Positions 8,277-16,539 of a DNA stretch of 64,000 bases are shown in pieces. Under the pieces are notes generated by a model, which worked only from the letters and a program-made list of their open reading frames with translations, did not search any database and was not told the DNA's origin. Location of the stretch: the NCBI RefSeq assembly GCF_025144335.1, contig NZ_CP083539.1, forward strand, positions 1,055,501 to 1,119,500, in the 5' to 3' direction. Both the position numbers and the translations under genes were made by a program. Each line of letters starts with the position of its first letter. The first letter of the stretch is position 1. This DNA is from Jannaschia sp. W003 (lineage in GTDB: Bacteria; Pseudomonadota; Alphaproteobacteria; Rhodobacterales; Rhodobacteraceae).

Positions 8277-8705
8277 ATGATCCGACACGCAATGGCCGCC
8301 CTGGCCCTTCTGGCCGCGCCCGCCGCGGCGCAGGAGATGGCCACCGCCCCCTTCGACGGCGGCGTCGAGGATGCCGCCTTCGCGGTGGAGTCGGCGATCG
8401 TGAACCGGGGGCTGGTGATCGACTTTACCAGCCACGTCGGCGAGATGATGGCCCGCACCGGCGCCGACCTCGGGCTCGGGCCCTCGCCCGTGGGCGAGGA
8501 GGCCAAGATCTTCGTGTTCTGCTCTGCGCAGGTCAGCCGCGAGGTGATGGAGGCCGACCCGAGCAACATCGTCCACTGTCCCTACGGCATCTTCGTCGCC
8601 GAGCTGGACGGGCAGACCACGGTCGGGCGCCGCGTCTACGCCGACGAGAGCATGGCCCCCGTCAACGCGCTGCTGGAAGGAATCGTGGCCGAGGCGACCG
8701 AGTAG
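8277..8705 (+). CDS. secreted DUF302 family protein in the sox cluster
   Basis: A 142-residue protein with a signal peptide (cleavage after APAAAQ) and a DUF302-like core ('SAIVNRGLVIDFTSHVGEMM...VFCSAQVSREVMEADPSNIVHCPYGIFV'). Two cysteines remain in the mature part, in 'VFCSAQ' and 'VHCPYG'. DUF302 proteins have no settled biochemical role. Its own RBS (AAGGGAGG) and position after soxD and before a DsrE-like gene suggest a role beside the Sox cycle, perhaps with sulfur intermediates, but that is inference from context. It replaces soxE at this position in Paracoccus; no heme motif is present. Confidence 0.75.
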   Translation: MIRHAMAALALLAAPAAAQEMATAPFDGGVEDAAFAVESAIVNRGLVIDFTSHVGEMMARTGADLGLGPSPVGEEAKIFVFCSAQVSREVMEADPSNIVHCPYGIFVAELDGQTTVGRRVYADESMAPVNALLEGIVAEATE

Positions 8706-8757
8706 CCCCGGCGCACGCCATACCCCCTCGCGGGGCGATCGGAAGGGAGGACATCCG

Positions 8758-9222
8758 ATGAAGACGATTCTGGCCGCCGCGCTCGGCGCGTGCCTGGCCC
8801 TCGGGGCCGCGCCGGCCGCCGTGGCGCAGGACGCCGCCGCGCAGGCCTACGCGCAGCAGAAGGTCGCCTACCACGTCAACGGCAACGGCGGCGAGGGGGA
8901 CCGCGCGTACCTCGGGGCGCTGCGCAACGCGCAGAACCACATCAACGCGGTGGGCGAGGGCAACGTGGACCTCGTGGTGGTGATGCACGGCAACGGGCTG
9001 GGCCTTCTCGCGAACGCGTTAGAGAACGACGCGCTCAAGACCGCGATCGCCTCGCTGAAGGGGCAGGGCGTGCGCTTCCAGGTCTGCAACAACACCCTCG
9101 TCGGGCGGAACATCGACTGGGAGAACGACCTCTACGACGTCTGGGAGGAGGACATCGTGCCCTCCGGCGTGGCGCAGCTCTCGCACCTGCAGCAGCAGGG
9201 CTTCACCTACCTCAAGCCCTGA
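8758..9222 (+). CDS. periplasmic DsrE-like protein
   Basis: A 154-residue protein with a signal peptide ([23 protein letters not shown]) and a DsrE/F/H-type fold: '[33 protein letters not shown]', '[15 protein letters not shown]' and the cysteine segment '[11 protein letters not shown]' about where DsrE-type active-site cysteines occur. Cytoplasmic DsrE carries sulfur; secreted relatives occur in sox clusters, where a sulfur-binding role is suspected but not shown. It has a strong RBS (GAAGGGAGG), and hemA begins 5 nt after its stop. Confidence 0.8.
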   Translation: MKTILAAALGACLALGAAPAAVAQDAAAQAYAQQKVAYHVNGNGGEGDRAYLGALRNAQNHINAVGEGNVDLVVVMHGNGLGLLANALENDALKTAIASLKGQGVRFQVCNNTLVGRNIDWENDLYDVWEEDIVPSGVAQLSHLQQQGFTYLKP

Positions 9223-9227
9223 TCCCC

Positions 9228-10449
9228 GTGGACTTCGAGCAGCACTTCGCGGACGCCCTCGGCCGGCTCAGGGCCGAGGGCGACTACCGGCACTTCGCCG
9301 AGCTGGAGCGCCACCGCGGCGCCTTCCCCCGCGCCACCGACCACGGCGGCGGCGGGGGCGAGGTCACAGTCTGGTGCTCCAACGACTACCTCGGGATGGG
9401 CCAGCATCCGGCGGTGCTGGAGGCCATGCACGCGGCCCTCGACCGGACGGGCGCGGGCGCGGGCGGCACGCGCAACATCTCCGGCACGACCCACGCCCAC
9501 GTGGCGCTGGAGCGCGAGCTGGCCGACCTCCACGGCAAGGAGGCGGCGCTCCTGTTCACCTCCGGCTACGTCTCGAACTGGGCCACTCTGGGCACGTTGG
9601 CCGCGCGCATCCCCGCCTGCGTGGTGCTGTCGGACGCGCTGAACCACGCCAGCATGATCGAGGGCATCCGCCACTCGCGCGCCCAAAAAGGTGATCTGGC
9701 GGCACAACGACCTCGCGGATCTCGAGGCCAAGCTCGCCGCGCTGCCCGCAGACGCGCCGAAGCTGATCGCCTTCGAGAGCGTCTACTCCATGGACGGCGA
9801 CATCGCCCCGATCGAGGGCATCTGCGACCTCGCCGAGCGCTACGGCGCGCTGACATACCTCGACGAGGTCCACGCGGTGGGCCTCTACGGGCCACGCGGG
9901 GGAGGGGTGGCCGAGGCGCTAGGCCTGATGCATCGGATCGACGTGATCGAGGGCACCTTGGGCAAGGCGTTCGGGGTGATGGGCGGCTACATCGCCGCGT
10001 CGGCCGGCTTATGCGACTACGTCCGCTCCTTCGCGTCGGGCTTCATCTTCACCACCGCGCTGCCGCCCGCCGTGGCCGCCGGCGCCTGCGCCAGCGTGCG
10101 GCACCTGAAGCGCAGCGGCACCGAGCGCGCGGAGCACGCCGCCCGCGTCGCCGCCGTGCGTGCGGGGCTGGACGCGGCCGGCATCCCCCACGTGGCGAAC
10201 CCCTCGCACATAATCCCCGTGATGGTGGGCGACCCGGTGAAGTGCCGCTACATCTCGGACGTGCTGATGCGCGAGCACGGCATCTACATCCAGCCGATCA
10301 ACTACCCCACCGTGCCGCGGGGCACGGAGCGGCTGCGGATCACGCCCTCGCCGGTCCACTCCGACGGGGACGTGGAGCGGTTGCTCGCGGCGCTGTGCTC
10401 GCTCTGGACCCAATGCCAGCTCGCGCGGAGGCCCGTGGCGGCGCAGTAG
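9228..10449 (+). pseudogene. hemA: 5-aminolevulinate synthase, disrupted by a one-base frameshift
   Basis: Both halves clearly encode alphaproteobacterial ALAS, which condenses glycine and succinyl-CoA to 5-aminolevulinate with PLP. The first frame runs from GTG 9228 ([11 protein letters not shown]...) through 'CSNDYLGMG' and '[19 protein letters not shown]' to '[14 protein letters not shown]'. The second runs from '[14 protein letters not shown]' through '[18 protein letters not shown]' and '[14 protein letters not shown]' (the PLP lysine) to the stop at 10447. The break is at 9680-9690, where GCCCAAAAAGGTG has one base too many; removing one C restores the frame. Sequencing error, a decayed second hemA or a real mutation are all possible. 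The gene is only 5 nt from the dsrE-like gene. Confidence 0.85.
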
Positions 10450-10462
10450 CGCCGCCCGCGCC

Positions 10463-11350
10463 TCAGCCCTGCACGAAGCGGAAGCCCTCGGCCGCGCGCT
10501 CGACCCGGCCGATGCCGCCGTTCGGCAGATGGAAGCCCACGATCCCGAGGTCGTCGGCGAGGATCCTGTCGAAGAGGCGCAGCCGCGTCTCGGCGGCGAG
10601 CGCCATGTCCTGATCGCTGCCCGAGGGCCATTCCGGGCGGGCGAAGGCGACGTGGTGGTTCGAGATCGCGTCGCCGAGGATCAGCACGCCCTCCGCCCGG
10701 AACGCCATGTGGCCGGGCGTGTGGCCGGGTGCGAGGATCGCCTCGACGCCCGGCACCACCTCGGCGCCGTCCTCGAAGGTCTCGATCCGGTCGCCCAGCT
10801 CTTCAAGGCGCCGCGCCGCGCCGGCGGCGAAGGCGGCGCGGGCCTCGCCGATGCTGTCCACCGTGGCCGGGTCGGACCAGTAGCGCAGCTCCGCGGCGCC
10901 CATGCGGTGCGCGGCCTCGGGGAACATTGGGTCGGAGAAGTCGTCGAGCACGCCCCAGAGATGGTCCGGGTGGCCGTGGGTGAACACCACGTCGGTGATC
11001 TCCTCCGGCGCGACCCCGGCCGCGTCCAAGGCATCGGGCAGGGTGCCAGCGGTGGGCATGAAGTCGGGCCCGGCGCCCGCGTCGAACAGCACCGTCCGGT
11101 CGCCCCGGCGCAGGAGCGCGAGGTTGCACTCCGGCACGAGCCGCTCGCGGTCCACCGCGAACGGGGCCAGTACGGCATCCAACTCCGCCTCGGGCATCGG
11201 CGCGAACACGAAGCTGCCGGGCAGGACGAGCGAGCCGTCCGACACGGTGGTCAGCATCGCGCCGCCCCCGAGGTCGGTCTGCGCCACGGCAAAGCGGGGA
11301 AACGCCAGGGCCGCGGCGGCGGAGGCGAGGACGTGACGGCGGGGGATCAT
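10463..11350 (-). CDS. secreted metallo-beta-lactamase-fold hydrolase
   Basis: A 295-residue MBL-fold protein with an N-terminal RR-containing signal peptide ([23 protein letters not shown]). Zinc-binding motifs are visible: 'HGHPDHLWG', '[10 protein letters not shown]' and '[11 protein letters not shown]'. The family spans lactonases, thioesterases and arylsulfatase-like enzymes, so the substrate cannot be named. It converges with hemA (13-nt gap) and may be functionally separate from sox, although SoxH of Paracoccus is also a zinc hydrolase of this fold. The start at 11350 is chosen because it begins exactly at the signal peptide. Confidence 0.85.
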   Translation of the reverse strand: MIPRRHVLASAAAALAFPRFAVAQTDLGGGAMLTTVSDGSLVLPGSFVFAPMPEAELDAVLAPFAVDRERLVPECNLALLRRGDRTVLFDAGAGPDFMPTAGTLPDALDAAGVAPEEITDVVFTHGHPDHLWGVLDDFSDPMFPEAAHRMGAAELRYWSDPATVDSIGEARAAFAAGAARRLEELGDRIETFEDGAEVVPGVEAILAPGHTPGHMAFRAEGVLILGDAISNHHVAFARPEWPSGSDQDMALAAETRLRLFDRILADDLGIVGFHLPNGGIGRVERAAEGFRFVQG

Positions 11351-11509
11351 CGGCGCTCTCCTTGATTCAACGAGATGAATACGATGCCGCGCGGCATGGC
11401 GCAATGCGCCCGGTTCCGCCCGGACCGCCCGGAAGCCGCGCCCGGCGTTGCCCCGTACCGGCGCACGGCCCATGCTCGGGGCGACCGCAACGGGGAGCCG
11501 GACGGACCC

Positions 11510-12121
11510 ATGCGCGCGCCTCCCGACCCCTCCCATCCCCGCCTCGACGCGGTGCTGGACCGGCTCGCCGCCCGCAACGGCGCCGGGGCCGCGGTATCGC
11601 TGCGGGACGTGCTCGAGGAGAGCGGGAGCCGCGCCCACGGCCTCGCGATCCTCGTGCTCGCGCTGCCCGAGGCGCTGCCCCTGCCGATCCCCAGCGCGGG
11701 CGCGGTGCTCGGCGTGCCGCTGCTGCTCGTGTCCGCGCATCTGCTGATCCACGGCGAGCGGATGCGCCTGCCGGCGGCGGTGACGGCGCGCCGGGTGCCA
11801 GGCCCCGCGCTCGACGCGCTCGCGCGCTTCGCCGGCCCCGCGATCCGCCGGGCGGAGCGCCTCACCCGCCCGCGCCTGCCGTCGATGGTCCGGCGCGAGC
11901 GCCTCGTCGGCCTCGCCGCGACGCTGATGTCGCTGGTGCTGTTCCTGCCGATCCCCTTCGTGAACCTGCCCCCGGCGATCGTGCTCGCGATCCTCGGCTG
12001 GGGGCTGGTCCAGCGCGACGGCCTGTTCGTGGCAACGGGCCTCGCGCTGACGCCGGTGCTCCTGGGGGGCAGCGCGCTGCTCGGCGGGTGGGCGGCGGAC
12101 TGGATCGCGGCGTGGCTCTGA
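11510..12121 (+). CDS. ExoD family membrane protein
   Basis: About 203 residues with the ExoD family layout: a soluble N-terminal part ('LRDVLEESGSRAHGLAILVLALPEALPLP'), then several hydrophobic segments ('LMSLVLFLPIPFVNLPPAIVLAILGW', 'LALTPVLLGGSALLGG'). ExoD was named for exopolysaccharide and alkali-tolerance phenotypes in rhizobia; its mechanism is unknown. An in-frame ATG at 11375 would add 45 atypical Arg/Pro-rich residues, so 11510, after GGGGAG at 11492-11497, is preferred. It converges with the L,D-transpeptidase gene over a hairpin. Confidence 0.8.
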   Translation: MRAPPDPSHPRLDAVLDRLAARNGAGAAVSLRDVLEESGSRAHGLAILVLALPEALPLPIPSAGAVLGVPLLLVSAHLLIHGERMRLPAAVTARRVPGPALDALARFAGPAIRRAERLTRPRLPSMVRRERLVGLAATLMSLVLFLPIPFVNLPPAIVLAILGWGLVQRDGLFVATGLALTPVLLGGSALLGGWAADWIAAWL

Positions 12122-12127
12122 CGGGCA

Positions 12128-12152
12128 CGCGCCCGGCGCGGGGCCGGGCGCG
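12128..12152. terminator. bidirectional hairpin between exoD-like and L,D-transpeptidase genes
   Basis: A 10-bp GC stem (CGCGCCCGGC with GCCGGGCGCG) around a GCGGG loop, in the 37-nt gap between two converging genes, the expected place for a shared terminator. There is no U tract. Confidence 0.6.
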
Positions 12153-12158
12153 CCAAGC

Positions 12159-12860
12159 TCAGTAGAGCGGCGCCACGCCCTCGGGGCGCATCGACGGGAG
12201 CACCACCACGTCGGCCCCGTGCACGGCACGGGCGTGGAGGTGGATCACGTCCTGGTTCAGCATCCGGATGCAGCCCTGCGAGACGGCCTTCCCCAGCTCG
12301 ATCGCCGACGCCGAGCCATGGATGCGGTAGAGCGTGTCGCGCCCGTTCCGGAACAGGTAGAGCGCGCGCGCCCCCATGGGGTTGTCCGGCCCCGGATCCA
12401 TGCCGCCGTTCGCCACCGAGAAGGGAGCGAGGTGGGGCTGCCGCTCGATCATGGTCTCGGGCACCTTCCAGCGTGGCCACGCGCGGCGGAACTGGAGCCG
12501 CGCGGTGCCTTCCCAGGCGAAGCCCGCGGCGCCGACGCTGACGCCGTAGCGGGTAGCACGCTCCGCGTTTTCCACGAAGTGGAGCATCGCGGCGTCGGGG
12601 TCGATCACGATGGTGCCGCGGGCGCGCCCGGGCCACGGGTTCTCGACCTCCTGGCGCCAGAGGTGGGGTCGAAGCACGCCCTCGGGGATCGCGGGCACGG
12701 GGAAGGGCTCGCCCTCCACCGCGCCGTAGAAGGTGGGCAGGGGCGGGATGGGCGGCGGCACGGCGGCGGCGGTAGCGGCACGGGCCACAGGCTCGGGCGG
12801 GCGGGCGCAGGCGGACAGCGCGGCGGCGCCTCCGAGGAGGGCGAAGGTTCGTCGGTTCAT
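12159..12860 (-). CDS. L,D-transpeptidase (YkuD) lipoprotein
   Basis: A 233-residue protein with a lipobox (ALSAC at residues 14-18) and a YkuD domain. The catalytic motif is 'YRIHGSASAIELGKAVSQGCIRMLN', with His and Cys in the standard HG..SxGCIRM arrangement. Such enzymes cross-link peptidoglycan 3-3 or anchor proteins to the wall at the periplasmic face. A proline-rich linker follows the lipid anchor. 51 nt separate it from the small upstream minus-strand ORF. Confidence 0.9.
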   Translation of the reverse strand: MNRRTFALLGGAAALSACARPPEPVARAATAAAVPPPIPPLPTFYGAVEGEPFPVPAIPEGVLRPHLWRQEVENPWPGRARGTIVIDPDAAMLHFVENAERATRYGVSVGAAGFAWEGTARLQFRRAWPRWKVPETMIERQPHLAPFSVANGGMDPGPDNPMGARALYLFRNGRDTLYRIHGSASAIELGKAVSQGCIRMLNQDVIHLHARAVHGADVVVLPSMRPEGVAPLY

Positions 12861-12911
12861 GGAAATGTCCTCGTGAAGGTCGGTTCGCGCGCCGGGGCGC
12901 GCGGGCGAGCT

Positions 12912-13268
12912 TCAGAGGCGGCGCGGGGGCCGGGCCGGCGGCGGCGGTGCGCGGCCCGGCGAGGCGGGAACGGGGCGCGCTTCAATCGCGGCGGCACCCG
13001 CTTCGAACGACGCAACGGCCGTCTCCCGCGGCAGCACCGGCGTGGGCGCGCAGGGCGCGCCGGGCAGCACGGCGGTGCGGCAGCGCCGGGCGACCGAGAC
13101 CTCGCGGTCGTCCACGGAGACGAGAACGTACGCATCCGGGGAAGCGGCCGAATGGTGCTCCGGGGCGACTGCCATGCCCGACGCAGCCGTCCCGTGGTCG
13201 GCGTAGGCGCCCCACGGAAGCATCAGCGCCGCTAGGAGGAAGGCGAGGAAGGTGCGGATCGGGCGCAT
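12912..13268 (-). CDS. small secreted protein of unknown function
   Basis: About 118 residues beginning with a good signal peptide (MRPIRTFLAFLLAALMLPWGAYA). The mature part has a histidine cluster (ADHGTAA, PEHHSAA), two cysteines in 'RRCRTAVLPGAPCAP' and a Pro/Arg-rich tail. I do not recognise a family. It precedes the L,D-transpeptidase on the same strand and may be co-transcribed. The evidence for coding is the signal peptide and a short hydrophilic domain with paired cysteines; the tail composition is that of GC-rich noncoding translation, so the true 3' part is uncertain. Confidence 0.5.
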   Translation of the reverse strand: MRPIRTFLAFLLAALMLPWGAYADHGTAASGMAVAPEHHSAASPDAYVLVSVDDREVSVARRCRTAVLPGAPCAPTPVLPRETAVASFEAGAAAIEARPVPASPGRAPPPPARPPRRL

Positions 13269-13536
13269 AGGGCCCGATAGCACTCCCGGGTGGCGGAGCG
13301 AAGCCCTCGGCAATGGTCGGGGGATCCGACTGTGCCCGATGCGGTGGTCCCTGATGCTCTGGACCGAGGCGCCCACGTCACTGGAGCCCGAGTGGGGTGG
13401 CTCCGCACTGCTGCAGCTTCCCGCGGGAGCAGGCCTAAGAGCTCTACGGGGAAGCCGGTGGTTGCTCTGGACGGACCCGACGCCAGAGACGCGCGGGCTG
13501 CCGATCTGCGCAGCATGTCCCGCGCGGCTGGGTGGC

Positions 13537-13743
13537 TCAGTCGGTGCTGATTCCGAACGGGCGGTAGAGCAGGCAACGCCCCGTGATCGCCGTGACGATC
13601 AGGATGAGACCCGCGCCCCCGAGCGCGAGGACGGCGACGGTGCCGAGGGTAGCCGCCTCGATGCCGTAGGCGGCCGCAGCGACGAGCATGAGGCCGAGGA
13701 CGGCGCGGATCACCCGGTCTGCCGGGCCGACGTTGATCTGCAT
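13537..13743 (-). CDS. small DUF2892-type inner membrane protein
   Basis: A 68-residue protein with the DUF2892/YgaP-like pattern: 'MQINVGPADRVIRAVLGLML', then two membrane spans, then 'TAITGRCLLYRPFGIST', where family members have a conserved C..Y..G. Such domains are often linked to rhodanese or anaerobic genes. It has a GGAG RBS 8 nt before the ATG, and a palindromic FNR box 90 nt upstream within the ccoS ORF, suggesting low-oxygen induction. Its first 34 nt overlap the long 3' tail of ccoS. Confidence 0.85.
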   Translation of the reverse strand: MQINVGPADRVIRAVLGLMLVAAAAYGIEAATLGTVAVLALGGAGLILIVTAITGRCLLYRPFGISTD

Positions 13744-13991
13744 GGGGGGTCTCCTTCGGGAACGGGCCGCCGGGGCGGCGTCGCGCGGTGTTCCGCGCCT
13801 TCTCCGGGTGCCATCGGCGCGCCCTCGGCGCCTTGATCCGCGTCAAACGGCGCGGCGTCCTCCAGCAGCCCCTGGGCGGCGTCGCCCTCGAGGTCGTCGT
13901 ACTGCTCGGCGCGCAGGCTCCACAGGAAGGCCGCGAGGCTGCCGAGGCCGAGCAGCAGCGAGACCGGGATCAGGACCACGAGGACGTTCAT
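13710..13991 (-). CDS. ccoS: CcoS, cbb3 oxidase maturation protein
   Basis: The first 50 residues are typical CcoS: one membrane span followed by 'AAFLWSLRAEQYDDLEGDAAQGLLED'. CcoS is needed for cofactor insertion into cbb3 oxidase. The ORF continues to 93 residues with a hydrophilic tail unlike the family, which encodes an FNR box and overlaps the start of the next gene. The tail may be real, or the native stop may have been lost. It begins in an ATGA overlap with ccoI, indicating translational coupling. Confidence 0.88.
   Translation of the reverse strand: MNVLVVLIPVSLLLGLGSLAAFLWSLRAEQYDDLEGDAAQGLLEDAAPFDADQGAEGAPMAPGEGAEHRATPPRRPVPEGDPPCRSTSARQTG
13833..13846 (-). promoter_or_regulatory. 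FNR box inside ccoS ORF, upstream of DUF2892 gene
   Basis: TTGAT-CCGC-GTCAA on the plus strand, differing from the FNR consensus TTGAT-N4-ATCAA at one position. It lies 90 nt before the DUF2892 start and within the unusual C-terminal extension of ccoS. Confidence 0.65.
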
Positions 13992-16090
13992 CGCGCCATT
14001 CCCCCGCGCAGGGCGTTCAGCACCACGAGGATTGAGGAGGTGGACATGGCGGCGGCGGCCATGAGGGGCGTGGCGATGCCCGCAAGGGCGAGGGGCACGC
14101 TGACCGCGTTGTAGAGGGCGGCGAGGGCGAAGTTCTCCAGCATGCGCCGCCGGGCGCCGCGCGCGACCGCGAGGGCGTGGGGCACGGCGCCGAGGTCGCC
14201 CCCGAGCAGCACCACGTCCGCCGCGGCGCGGGCCGCGTCGAGGGCGCCCGCGGGGGCGATCGAGACGTGCGCCGCCGCAAGCGCGCCCGCGTCGTTGAGC
14301 CCGTCGCCGACCATCAGCGCGCGGTGCCCCGCGGCGGCGAGGTCGCGCAGCGCCGCGAGCTTCGCCTCCGGCGAGACGTCCCCCGACCAGTCCTCGATGC
14401 CCAGCGACCGCGCCACGGCGCGGACCGCGGCGGGCCGGTCGCCCGACAGCAGGATCATCGGCATGCCCTGCGCCTGCACCTCCCGCACCAGCGCCTCGGC
14501 GCCGGGGCGCAGGGTCTCGCGCGGGGTGACGTCGACGGGGGCGCGGCCGGGCAGCTCCAGCATCGTGCCGCCCGCGCCCCGGCCGAGGCGCACGGGCGCG
14601 CCGTTCCACGTCCCCGAGACGCCCTCGCCGGCGGTCTCGCGCACGGCGTCCACGGGGGCGGGGGCGGTGCCGGCGAGGGCCGCCGCGATGGCGCGCGCGA
14701 CCGGGTGGTCCGAAGCGCGGGCGAGGGCCAGGGCGACCGAGGCCGCCTCCGGGTCCAGATGCCCGAGGTCCGCCGTGCCCGTGGTCAGCGTGCCGGTCTT
14801 GTCGAGCACCACGGCGTCCACCTGCGCCATGCGCTCCAGCGCGGTCGCGGACTTCACCAGGAGGCCCCGCGCGAAGAGGCGGGCGGTGGCCGCGACGGAC
14901 ACGGCGGGCACCGCGAGGCCGAGCGCGCAGGGACACGTGATCACGAGGGTCGAGACCGCCACGAGGATCGCCCGGTGCACGTCGCCCGTGGCGAGCCACC
15001 ATCCGAGAAAGCCGGCGAAGGCGAGGCCGTGCACGAGGGGCGCGTAGAGACGCGCCGCCCGGTCGGCCAGAGCCACGTGGGCGCCCCGCGCGCCCTCGGC
15101 CACGGCCACGGCGCGGGCCATGCGGCGCAGGCCGGTGTCCTCGCCCACGGCGGTGGCGCGCAGGAGCAGGGTGCCGTCCACCACCACCTCGCCGGCGGCG
15201 ACGCGGGTGCCGGGGCGGGCGGCGGCGGGCAGGCTCTCGCCGGTCAGGAGGCTGCGGTCGAGCTCGGCGGCGCCCTCGGCCACCTCGCCGTCAACGGGCA
15301 CGCGGCCCCCGGCGCGGACGCGGATCCGGTCGCCGGCCCGCAAGGCGCGGGTGGGCACGGTTTCCTCGACGCTGTCGCGGACGCGCACGGCGCGGGGCAC
15401 CTCCAGCGCGGTCAGCGCCGCCGCGGCGGAGCGGGCGCGGGCGCGCGTCCGGTGCTCGAGGTAGCGGCCGATCAGCAGGAACAGGGTGAGCGACAGGGCC
15501 GCGTCGAACCAGGCGTCGTGCCCCCCGGCGGCGGTCTCCCACAGCGACATCCCCGCCGCGAGGGCGATGGCCAGCGCGATCGGCACGTCCATCGCGAGGT
15601 GCCCGGCGGCGAGGGCGCGGAAGGCGGCGGCGAAAAAGGGGCGCGCGGCGTAGGCGAGGGCGGGCAGGGCGATCGCGGCGCTGATCCAGTGGAACAGGGC
15701 GCGTGCGGCGTCGTCGGCGCCGGACCATACCGCGACCGACAGGATCATCACGTTCATCATCGCGAAGGCCGCCACGCCGATCCGCGTGAGCAGCGCGCGG
15801 CCCTCGGCGTCGGTGCGGGGCGCGAGGGCGTCCGGGTCCAGCTCGGCGGCGGCATAGCCGGCGCGGCCGAGCGCCTCGACCAGCGGGCCGGGGCGGATGC
15901 GGGCGCCGGTGACGCGCACCTGCCGCGCGCCGAGGTTGACGCGGGCCGCCTCCACGCCGGGCAGGGCGCGCAAGGCCCCTTCGACCCCGGCGATGCAGCC
16001 GGCGCAGCGGATCTCGGGCAGGGCGAGCACGATCTCACGCGGCGGTGGGGCGGCGGCGGGGCCCGCTTCGGGATGCGCGAGCGCGGTCAC
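13988..16090 (-). CDS. ccoI: CcoI, copper-exporting P1B-type ATPase for cbb3 assembly
   Basis: A 700-residue heavy-metal P-type ATPase. N-terminal heavy-metal domain with 'IRCAGCIAGVE' (CxxC), transmembrane CPC motif ('VITCPCALGLAVPAV'), phosphorylation site 'DKTGTLTTGT', and hinge 'MVGDGLNDAGALAAA'. CcoI/FixI delivers copper for CuB of the CcoN subunit. It lies in the ccoGHIS cluster with ATGA overlaps on both sides, which distinguishes it from general copper-efflux CopA. Confidence 0.95.
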   Translation of the reverse strand: MTALAHPEAGPAAAPPPREIVLALPEIRCAGCIAGVEGALRALPGVEAARVNLGARQVRVTGARIRPGPLVEALGRAGYAAAELDPDALAPRTDAEGRALLTRIGVAAFAMMNVMILSVAVWSGADDAARALFHWISAAIALPALAYAARPFFAAAFRALAAGHLAMDVPIALAIALAAGMSLWETAAGGHDAWFDAALSLTLFLLIGRYLEHRTRARARSAAAALTALEVPRAVRVRDSVEETVPTRALRAGDRIRVRAGGRVPVDGEVAEGAAELDRSLLTGESLPAAARPGTRVAAGEVVVDGTLLLRATAVGEDTGLRRMARAVAVAEGARGAHVALADRAARLYAPLVHGLAFAGFLGWWLATGDVHRAILVAVSTLVITCPCALGLAVPAVSVAATARLFARGLLVKSATALERMAQVDAVVLDKTGTLTTGTADLGHLDPEAASVALALARASDHPVARAIAAALAGTAPAPVDAVRETAGEGVSGTWNGAPVRLGRGAGGTMLELPGRAPVDVTPRETLRPGAEALVREVQAQGMPMILLSGDRPAAVRAVARSLGIEDWSGDVSPEAKLAALRDLAAAGHRALMVGDGLNDAGALAAAHVSIAPAGALDAARAAADVVLLGGDLGAVPHALAVARGARRRMLENFALAALYNAVSVPLALAGIATPLMAAAAMSTSSILVVLNALRGGMAR

Positions 16091-16539
16091 CGCCCGTCCC
16101 CCAGTTTCAGACGCCGGCGGAAGCGCGTGCCGTCCGGGGCGACCGCCACGAGGCGCAGGTCCCAGTTGCCCGGCGCGAGGACGACGGGCGCGCGCCAGAG
16201 CGTGCCGTCGAAGCGGAAGCGCGGCGCGACGTCGTCGGCCACGCTGGTGGCCCGCCCGAGCGTCGCCTCGATCCGCGCGTCCCCCACGGGGCCGCGCGCG
16301 TCGCGCAGGTCCAGCACCACCCCGTCCGCATCCAGGGCCGCGGTGGCGGTCCAGCCCAGGGCCTCCTGCGCGGCGCGCTCGCGCTCGAAGCGCTGCGAGG
16401 CGACGTAGCTGTTGCGGGTCTCGAGGCCGGGAAAGCTGCGCACCGCATTCACGGCGAGGGTCGCGTTGGCGACGAGGATCGCCCCGAAGCCCAGGGCGAA
16501 GAGGCCGAGCACCCTACGGCCGGTCAGTGGTCGGGACAT
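16087..16539 (-). CDS. ccoH: CcoH/FixH, cbb3 oxidase assembly protein
   Basis: A 150-residue protein with one N-terminal membrane anchor and a periplasmic beta-rich FixH domain ('FPGLETRNSYVASQRFERER', 'LWRAPVVLAPGNWDLRLVA'). FixH/CcoH assists assembly and stability of cbb3 oxidase. It overlaps ccoG by 26 nt and ccoI by 4 nt, so the four genes are translationally coupled. Confidence 0.93.
   Translation of the reverse strand: MSRPLTGRRVLGLFALGFGAILVANATLAVNAVRSFPGLETRNSYVASQRFERERAAQEALGWTATAALDADGVVLDLRDARGPVGDARIEATLGRATSVADDVAPRFRFDGTLWRAPVVLAPGNWDLRLVAVAPDGTRFRRRLKLGDGR

Noticed and set aside
9680..9690. Programmed ribosomal frameshift in hemA
   Set aside because: The sequence has an A5 run, but a +1 shift is needed, the known A-AAA-AAG slip gives -1, and no RNA structure or precedent for ALAS is seen.
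11351..11509. FNR-like TTGATTCAACG near 11360
   Set aside because: Only the first half-site matches TTGAT; the second half is absent.
13269..13536. Small plus-strand gene at 13290-13550
   Set aside because: Arg/Ser-rich with no RBS, family signature or hydrophobic segment, and it overlaps the DUF2892 gene.
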